64,000 nucleotides of DNA from Streptomyces lydicus (GTDB lineage Bacteria; Actinomycetota; Actinomycetes; Streptomycetales; Streptomycetaceae), in NCBI RefSeq assembly GCF_004125265.1, contig NZ_RDTE01000003.1:5828001-5892000 (forward strand), in the 5' to 3' direction. Position numbers and translations under genes: made by a program. A model generated the notes under the pieces. The model ran no database searches. It was not told where the DNA came from and was given only the letters and a program-made list of their open reading frames with translations. Below, piece by piece: positions 58,465-64,000 of the stretch (positions are counted from its first letter, which is position 1; the number at the start of each line of letters is the position of its first letter).

Positions 58465-60237
58465 ATGAGCACCACCACCCCCACGTCCCCGTCCGCGCCC
58501 CCGCCCGCGCAACACCGGCGCAACGGCGGTGACCTGGTCGTCGAGTCGCTGGCCGCACTCGGCGCCGACACCGTCTTCGGGCTGCCGGGACAGCATGCGC
58601 TAGGGGTGTTCGACGCGCTGCGCCGCTCCGCGCTGCGCTATGTGGGGCTGCGGGTGGAGAACAACGCGGGCTTCGCCGCCGACGCGTACGCCAGGACCAC
58701 GCACGGGGTCGCCCCGCTGCTGGTCTCCACCGGGCCGGGCGCGCTGATGACGCTGGCCGCGCTGCAGGAGGCGGCGGCCGGTTCCGCCGCCGTACTGGCC
58801 ATCGGCAGCCAGGTGCCGCTGGCCGGGATCGGCGGCGGACGCCATGGCTACCTCCATGAACTCACCGATCAGAGCGCTTCGTTCCGCGGCGTGGTCAAGT
58901 CCGTCCACACGGCACGTACCGCCTCGCAGATCCCCTCGGCGGTGGCCGCCGCCTGGGAGTCGGCGCTCGGCACCCCGCACGGACCCGTGTGGCTGGAGAT
59001 CCCGCAGGACGTCCTGCTGGCGGAGGCCGACGTGCCGCCGGTGGCACAACTCGTCGTCTCCCCGAAGGAGTTGCCGCCGCGGCCCGAGCTGATCGCGGCG
59101 GCGGCGGACCGGCTCACCGGGGCCCGGCGGCCGGTGATCCTGGCGGGCGGCGGAGTCGTACGGGCCGGGGCCGAGGCGGAACTGCTGGCGCTGGCCGAGC
59201 GGCTGCGGGCACCGGTGGCCACCACCTTCGGCGGCAAGGGCGCCTTCCCCTGGGAGCACCCGCTCTCCCTCCGGTCCTGGCTGGAGGACCGCCACACCAC
59301 GGCCTTCCTGGAGGACGCGGACACCCTCCTGGTCGTCGGTTCGGGACTGGGCGAACTCTCCTCGAACTACCACACGTTCCGGCCGCGCGGCCGCGTCGTA
59401 CAGATCGAGGCGGACCTCGGCAAGCTGGAGTCGAACCATGCCGCGCTGGGCATCCACGCGGATGCCAGGGCGGCGCTGGCCGCGCTGGTCGAGGAGGTGG
59501 GGGAGCGGGATGCCGGGGAGACCGGCCGCACCGGGGACGACGAAGCACCCGCCTCGGAAGAAGCCGGGGCAGGCGCGCCCGGGACCGGCCGTGCGCCCTC
59601 CCCCGAGACCGCCGGTGCACCCTCCCCCGAGGCCGCCGTATCCGATCTCCTGGCCCGCGTCCGCGACCGGATCGCCGGACAGCATCTCGACCTGGAGCAG
59701 CAGGTACTGGCCTCGGTGCGGGACGCGCTTCCCGACGGCGCGGTCAGCTGCTGGGACATGACGATCCTCGCCTACTGGGCCTGGTCCGCCTTCGACCCGC
59801 GGGGCACCAACGCGCTGCATTCCGCCCAGGGCGCCGGCGGCCTGGGCTACGGCTTCCCGGCGGCGCTGGGCGCGGCCGTCGCCGACCCGGCGCGGCCGGT
59901 CCTGGCGGTGTCCGGCGACGGCGGCGCGATGTACTCGATCGCCGAGCTGGCCACCGCCCGGCAGTACGACCTGCCGGTGACCTGGCTCATCGTGGACGAC
60001 GGCGGATACGGCATCCTGCGCGAGTACATGACTGACGCCTTCGGCGCGCCCACCGCCACCGAACTCACCCGACCGGACTTCGTGGCGCTGGCCGAGTCGT
60101 TCGGCGTCCCCGCGGTCCGTACGGCCCCTGACCGGCTCCGTACGGACCTGGCGGCGGCGCTGGCAGCCCCCGGCCCCTCGGTCGTCGTCCTCCCGGTCCA
60201 CCTGCGGATGTTCGCGCCGACGCATCAGGGCTCCTGA
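58465..60237 (+). CDS. Thiamine-diphosphate enzyme (acetolactate-synthase-like)
   Basis: 590 residues: Pyr domain with VENNAGFAADAYART (the activating Glu), middle domain, and PP domain with GDGGAMYSIAELATARQYDLPVTWLIVDDGGYG, the GDG...(N/D)D ThDP site. An Ala/Pro/Glu-rich insert (about 365-400) separates the middle and PP domains. No FAD-binding feature is clear. It follows the symporter after 100 bases, so the substrate may be imported by it. Benzoylformate-decarboxylase- or oxalyl-CoA-decarboxylase-type activity cannot be excluded. Confidence 0.8.
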   Translation: MSTTTPTSPSAPPPAQHRRNGGDLVVESLAALGADTVFGLPGQHALGVFDALRRSALRYVGLRVENNAGFAADAYARTTHGVAPLLVSTGPGALMTLAALQEAAAGSAAVLAIGSQVPLAGIGGGRHGYLHELTDQSASFRGVVKSVHTARTASQIPSAVAAAWESALGTPHGPVWLEIPQDVLLAEADVPPVAQLVVSPKELPPRPELIAAAADRLTGARRPVILAGGGVVRAGAEAELLALAERLRAPVATTFGGKGAFPWEHPLSLRSWLEDRHTTAFLEDADTLLVVGSGLGELSSNYHTFRPRGRVVQIEADLGKLESNHAALGIHADARAALAALVEEVGERDAGETGRTGDDEAPASEEAGAGAPGTGRAPSPETAGAPSPEAAVSDLLARVRDRIAGQHLDLEQQVLASVRDALPDGAVSCWDMTILAYWAWSAFDPRGTNALHSAQGAGGLGYGFPAALGAAVADPARPVLAVSGDGGAMYSIAELATARQYDLPVTWLIVDDGGYGILREYMTDAFGAPTATELTRPDFVALAESFGVPAVRTAPDRLRTDLAAALAAPGPSVVVLPVHLRMFAPTHQGS

Positions 60238-60306
60238 CCGCCTGACGACACCCGCGGGGAGGTTTCACCGCCTGTCCGGATGGGGAGGAGGCCTCTACCG
60301 AACCAA

Positions 60307-60341
60307 CGGGCTGCCCATCCCTCCTCGGGATGCGCAGCCCG
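60307..60341 (+). terminator. Terminator hairpin after ThDP gene
   Basis: CGGGCTGC/GCAGCCCG stem extended by CATCC/GGATG pairs, one internal mismatch, loop of about 5 bases; 69 bases past the ThDP stop. Confidence 0.6.
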
Positions 60342-60486
60342 CCGTGTTGTGGTGACTGATCTGCGGTCTGTGGCCAGAGCTTTGGCCGTGCTGTGGCGTG
60401 CGCCGCCCGGACAGGGACCGCCGGACCTGTGCTGCTCCCCGCGCGGGAGCTGTTGTTCCGGGGCGGCCCCCACCGAAGGGGTCCAC

Positions 60487-62040
60487 ATGAGTACCAGCGT
60501 TCAGTCACTGCAGCAGGAGCTGCTGCAGACCGCTCTCCTCGCCGGACAGGTGCCGGCGGCCACCACGGCGCGGGAGGTGAGCCGGACGGCGGCCCCCACC
60601 CTCCAGGCGGTCACGTCCATCCCCGTCGGCACCAACCCGGTCGGGCTGGCGTTCATCCCCAACGGCGACCTCTACGTCGCCAACTCCGGGTCGAGCAGCG
60701 TGTTCACCATCGACACCGCCACGGACACCGTCATCGGCGCCCCGATCCCCACCGGCACCACGCCGGCCTGGCTGACCGTCGCCCCCAACGGCATCGCCTA
60801 CGTCCCCAACAACATCTCGAACAGCGTGACGGTGATCGACACCGCCGTCAGCTCCGTCGTCGCCACGATCCCTCTCAGCGGCGGCCCCGCCGCGGCGGGG
60901 GTCATCCCCAGCGGCAACGTCTACGTCTCCCGCTTCGGGGCGAACAGCGTGCAGGAGATCGACACCACCTCCAACATGCTCGTCGGCGCCGCCATCCCCA
61001 CCGGCAGCGGCCCGGTCGGGATCGCGGTCGCCCCCAACGGCAAGGCCTATGTCGCCAACCGGAACGCCAACAGCGTGACGGTGATCGACACCGCCACCGC
61101 CACCGTCCTCACCACGATCCCCGGCTTCAACCAGCCGAACTTCGTGGCGATCGCGCCCAACGGCAACGCCTACGTCGCCAACATCGGGTCGAACAACGTG
61201 TCCGTGATCGACACGACGACGGACATGGTCATCACCACCATCCCCGTCGGCACCAACCCCTGGGGCATCACGGTCGGCCCCGACGGCACCGCCTACACGG
61301 CCAACCGCGGCTCGAACAACGTGACGGTGATCGACACCACCACCAATATGGTCGTCGGCGCCCCGATCCCGGTCGGCAGCCAGCCGATCGCGCTGGTGGT
61401 CGCGCCCAACAACAAGGTCTACGTCAGCAACATCGCCGGGGCCAGCGTCAGCGTCATCCAGTTCCCCCCGACGATCAGCAGCATCACCCCCAACCTGGGG
61501 CCCATCACGGGCGGCACGGTGGTGACGATCACCGGCACCAACCTGACCGGGGCGAGCGTCGACATCGGCGGCAACCCCGCGACCGGCGTGACGGTCAACG
61601 CCACCGGTACGCAGCTCACCGCGACCACTCCGCCCGGCGCGGCCGGCCCCGCGGACGTCACCGTCACCACCCCCGGTGGCAGCACCACCGTGGTGGGCGG
61701 CTTCACCTACGTCGTCCCCGTCCACGCCACCTCGCTGACCGCGACCCCGGCGCTGACGAAGCTGTTCCCGCCGCACGTGTACTTCCCGTTCCTGACGGCC
61801 ACGCTGACCGACCAGGTCACCGGCCTTCCGGTGCCGGGCCAGCCGATCCTGTTCAAGGCCGGCAGCAATGTCCTGGGCATCGCCAACACCGACGCCCAGG
61901 GCGTCGCCCGGGTGAACGAGACCCTCACCCTGACGCTCATCCTGCTCAACCACGGCTACGAGGTCAGCTTCGCCGGCGCCATCACCCCGACGGCGATCCT
62001 GTCACCGTCCAGCGCTCAGGCCGGAGTCGTCGAGCCCTGA
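60487..62040 (+). CDS. YVTN beta-propeller protein with IPT/TIG and Ig-like domains
   Basis: 517 residues. From about residue 40 to 340, seven or eight blades of the type VAPNGKAYVANRNANSVTVIDT (YVTN/YncE-like). Then ISSITPNLGPITGGTVVTITG (IPT/TIG domain, about 345-420) and an Ig-like Big domain to the end. The first 40 residues (QSLQQELLQTALLAGQVPAATTA) are helical and polar; there is no Sec or Tat signal, though such domains are normally extracellular. GAAGGGG precedes ATG 60487. Its function is unknown; the DNA is highly repetitive. Confidence 0.8.
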   Translation: MSTSVQSLQQELLQTALLAGQVPAATTAREVSRTAAPTLQAVTSIPVGTNPVGLAFIPNGDLYVANSGSSSVFTIDTATDTVIGAPIPTGTTPAWLTVAPNGIAYVPNNISNSVTVIDTAVSSVVATIPLSGGPAAAGVIPSGNVYVSRFGANSVQEIDTTSNMLVGAAIPTGSGPVGIAVAPNGKAYVANRNANSVTVIDTATATVLTTIPGFNQPNFVAIAPNGNAYVANIGSNNVSVIDTTTDMVITTIPVGTNPWGITVGPDGTAYTANRGSNNVTVIDTTTNMVVGAPIPVGSQPIALVVAPNNKVYVSNIAGASVSVIQFPPTISSITPNLGPITGGTVVTITGTNLTGASVDIGGNPATGVTVNATGTQLTATTPPGAAGPADVTVTTPGGSTTVVGGFTYVVPVHATSLTATPALTKLFPPHVYFPFLTATLTDQVTGLPVPGQPILFKAGSNVLGIANTDAQGVARVNETLTLTLILLNHGYEVSFAGAITPTAILSPSSAQAGVVEP

Positions 62041-62054
62041 GCTCCCGTCCGGTC

Positions 62055-62106
62055 ACCGGCCGGAGAGCGGCATATGTGGCACCGGCCGGAGAGTGGCATA
62101 CGTGGC
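62055..62106. repeat. Two-copy 26-bp tandem repeat
   Basis: 62055-62080 and 62081-62106 differ at two positions; they lie just before the terminator at 62107 and share its ACCGGCC start. Confidence 0.65.
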
Positions 62107-62146
62107 ACCGGCCCGGTCGTGGGCAGTTGTCCACGACCGGGCCGGT
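62107..62146. terminator. 16-bp-stem terminator between convergent genes
   Basis: Perfect 16-base arms (62107-62122, 62131-62146) with an 8-base loop, between the propeller gene and the TetR gene. Confidence 0.75.
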
Positions 62147-62187
62147 GTCCGTGCGGCAGTCGTGCCGCGGCGGGGGGGAGGAGGCGG

Positions 62188-62853
62188 CTATCGCCCGGCC
62201 GCCCCCACCCGTCCCTGCAGCAGTCGCGACAGCGCGGCGTGCACGTCCTCGACCGAGCGGTCCGGCTGGAAGGACTGCCAGTCCAGGGCGGCCACCAGGA
62301 CCATGCCGAGGAGCGCGGAGGCGGTGAGGGGGATGTCGAGCTCGTCGGAGAGTTCGCCACTCTCCACGGCCTCGCGCAGGACGGACTCGACGACGGACTG
62401 GGCGCGGCCGCGCACCGAGGTGAGGGTGGCGCGCCAGGTGCGGTTGGTGCGCCACAGTTCGGCGACGTAGAGCTGGATGAGGGCGGGGGAGCAGGCGATG
62501 AAGTCCAGGCCCGCGCGGATCATGGCGTCCAGGGCGTCGACCCGGGTGCCGCCGCGGGCGGCCGTGGTGTCGGCGGCCCGGCGCAGCGAGTCGGCGAGCA
62601 GGTCGATGCCGTCCCGCAGCAACTCCTCGTAGAGGACGTTCTTGCTGGCGAAGTTGTAGTAGACGGTGCCCTTGGCGACACCGGCCCGGTCGGCGATCTC
62701 GTCGACGGTGGTGGCGGAGAAGCCCTGCTCCGCGATGAGGGTCACGGCGGCGTCGAAGAGCCGGCGCCGGGTCGAGGTGCGGCGGGTGACGGGGGAAGCC
62801 CCCGGGGCGGTGCCGTCGACGGCACCGCCCCGGGGCCCCGGGAGCACGCTCAC
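62188..62853 (-). CDS. TetR-family regulator
   Basis: 221 residues. RRRLFDAAVTLIAEQGFSATTVDEIADRAGVAKGTVYYNFASKNVLYEELL is the helix-turn-helix; ligand domain follows. GTG 62853 overlaps the stop of the membrane protein gene by 4 bases, so it is the downstream cistron and probably regulates that transporter. Confidence 0.88.
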   Translation of the reverse strand: MSVLPGPRGGAVDGTAPGASPVTRRTSTRRRLFDAAVTLIAEQGFSATTVDEIADRAGVAKGTVYYNFASKNVLYEELLRDGIDLLADSLRRAADTTAARGGTRVDALDAMIRAGLDFIACSPALIQLYVAELWRTNRTWRATLTSVRGRAQSVVESVLREAVESGELSDELDIPLTASALLGMVLVAALDWQSFQPDRSVEDVHAALSRLLQGRVGAAGR

Positions 62854-64000
62854 AGGCTGAGCTCCGGGTGGAGGTCCTTCATCCGTACGACCTGCCGGCT
62901 GCGTGCCGTGAGGGCGGTGAGCGCCAGCGCGCAGACGGTGAAGACCACCAGGACCACACAGCCCTGCTGCACGATGGCCAGGTCACCACCGGTGATCAGC
63001 CGGCGCAGGCCGTCGACCACGTAACTCATCGGCAGGAACGGGTGGATGGCGGCGAAGAACCCGGGGCTGGTCTGCACCGGGTAGGTGCCGCCCGCCGAGG
63101 TCAGCTGGAGCATCAGCACGACCAGGGTCAGCACCCGGCCGGCCGGACCGAAGAACGCGCCCAGCAGCTGGATGATGGCGGTGAAGCAGGCCGTGGCCAG
63201 CAGCAGGAAGCCGACGGTGCCGGCCGAGCGGGCCATCTCCAGGCCGAGGCCCCAGTGCAGGACGGCCATCAAGGCCAGCACCTGCACCACGCCGACGGCG
63301 TAGGCCGGCAGCCAGGAGCCGAGGGCGATCCGCCAGCCCGGGGCGCCCGCGGCCAGTGCGCGCTTGCCCAGTGCCGGGAGCAGCATGAACGCGACCATCG
63401 CGCCGACCCAGAGGGAGAGCGGGATGAAGTACGGCGCCAGGCCGGTGCCGTAGTTGGGCGCCTTGTGCATCGACTTGGCGGCCAGCTCGACCGGGTCGGC
63501 CATCACCTTGGTGCGGGTGTCGCGGTCCTTCTTGTTGTAGTCCGGGATCTTGGCGACACCGTCGTGCAGGCCGTCGGCCAGCTGGTTGGTGCCGTCCTTG
63601 AGCTTGAAGAGACCGCCGGTGAGCTTGTCCGCACCGTCCTTGGCAACACCCAGGCCGCTGTGGAGCTTGCCCGCGCCGTCGGCGAGCGAGCCGATGCCGT
63701 CGGCGAACAGTCCGGCACCCTGGGAGACCTTGTGCGCACCGGCGTTGAGCTGGTCGATCTGGCCGATCGCCTTGTCCGCCCGGTCCGCGATGCCCGGCGC
63801 CTCACGGGCCACCCGCACGGCACCCTCGTGCAGCTCCCGCACCTTGGTGCGCAGCTGCCCGAAGTCCGTGTGGGCAACGGTGTCGTTGACCTTCTCCGCC
63901 GCATCGGCGGCGAGGGCGCTGCCGTCCGCGAGCGCCTTGAGCTTGGCGCAGTCGGAGTCGGTGGAGAGCAGGCCGGAGCAGCGCTCGTGGTAGAGGTCCG
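62850..64000 (-). CDS. YhgE/Pip-domain ABC-2-type membrane protein, 5' end outside window
   Basis: About 383 residues visible. The N-terminal visible part is a helical Asp/Gly/Lys repeat (ADGIGSLADGAGKLHSGLGVAKDGADKLTGG), the long extracytoplasmic YhgE/Pip coil, followed by five or six membrane segments (ALLSLWVGAMVAFMLLP-type, AVGVVQVLALMAVLHWGLG, VLTLVVLMLQLTSAGGTYPVQTSPGFF, VLVVFTVCALALTAL). In Bacillus and Lactococcus these relate to phage infection or type VII-type secretion; in actinobacteria they are common beside TetR genes. Ends at TGA overlapping the TetR start. Confidence 0.8.
   Translation of the reverse strand, partial: DLYHERCSGLLSTDSDCAKLKALADGSALAADAAEKVNDTVAHTDFGQLRTKVRELHEGAVRVAREAPGIADRADKAIGQIDQLNAGAHKVSQGAGLFADGIGSLADGAGKLHSGLGVAKDGADKLTGGLFKLKDGTNQLADGLHDGVAKIPDYNKKDRDTRTKVMADPVELAAKSMHKAPNYGTGLAPYFIPLSLWVGAMVAFMLLPALGKRALAAGAPGWRIALGSWLPAYAVGVVQVLALMAVLHWGLGLEMARSAGTVGFLLLATACFTAIIQLLGAFFGPAGRVLTLVVLMLQLTSAGGTYPVQTSPGFFAAIHPFLPMSYVVDGLRRLITGGDLAIVQQGCVVLVVFTVCALALTALTARSRQVVRMKDLHPELSL

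Overview
High-GC DNA with GTG starts, AGGAGG-type ribosome sites and many 4-base start/stop overlaps. It contains a chaplin, adpA next to orn, a GH20 hexosaminidase with a DasR-type operator, and rare TTA codons. This points clearly to a Streptomyces chromosome. The order speB / acyl-CoA dehydrogenase / TetR / carboxylase-HMG lyase operon / hexosaminidase / glmS / adpA / orn matches what I recall of the S. coelicolor SCO2770-SCO2793 neighbourhood; that synteny is from memory and was not searched. I saw no transposase, phage gene, CRISPR array, rRNA or replication origin.

Layout. 1-1054: end of an M6-type metalloprotease and tRNA-Lys. 1110-2312: two small unknown genes. 2459-6784: a minus-strand three-gene operon with a Cas4/AddB-like four-cysteine nuclease, an unknown protein and an SF1 helicase. 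7038-9918: histidine phosphatase, XRE/TPR regulator, small primase-like protein. 9943-15492: exopolysaccharide-type operon (two GT4 glycosyltransferases, a phosphoglycosyl transferase, a 50-codon coupling ORF, a flavin oxidoreductase). 16103-23455: chaplin, spermidine-synthase-like protein, membrane-anchored protein, OmpR-type two-component pair, GH18 protein, AraC regulator, NAD(P)-binding protein. 23567-27258: tRNA-His, orn, adpA, small membrane protein, universal stress protein. 27782-31757: glmS, small protein, beta-N-acetylhexosaminidase. 31889-38416: leucine/isovalerate catabolic operon and its divergent TetR regulator with two operators.

38789-41770: four consecutive genes that read as a complete sporulation-delaying-protein (Sdp) toxin system: SdpI-like immunity protein, SdpC-like toxin precursor, SdpA and SdpB. 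Hairpins separate the toxin gene from its neighbours and a promoter-like sequence lies upstream. This is the most striking system in the window.

42408-44517: acyl-CoA dehydrogenase and thioesterase II. 44582-50519: a divergent locus with a tightly overlapping seven-gene minus-strand operon (three 63-65 residue proteins, two unknowns, a protein-kinase-like protein, a GNAT) facing a TTA-containing XRE/TPR regulator, a second GNAT and a frameshifted methyltransferase. It looks like an uncharacterised accessory or biosynthetic module. 50536-60237: phosphatase-like protein, agmatinase-family ureohydrolase, MFS transporter with HxlR regulator and shared operator, PucR regulator, sodium:solute symporter, ThDP enzyme. 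60487-64000: YVTN beta-propeller protein, TetR regulator coupled to a YhgE/Pip-type membrane protein that runs off the window.

Themes: development (chaplin, adpA, TTA codons), amino-sugar metabolism (hexosaminidase, GlmS, GH18) and branched-chain acyl-CoA catabolism in the conserved core, with three little-known modules (nuclease-helicase, Sdp-like, kinase/GNAT) between.
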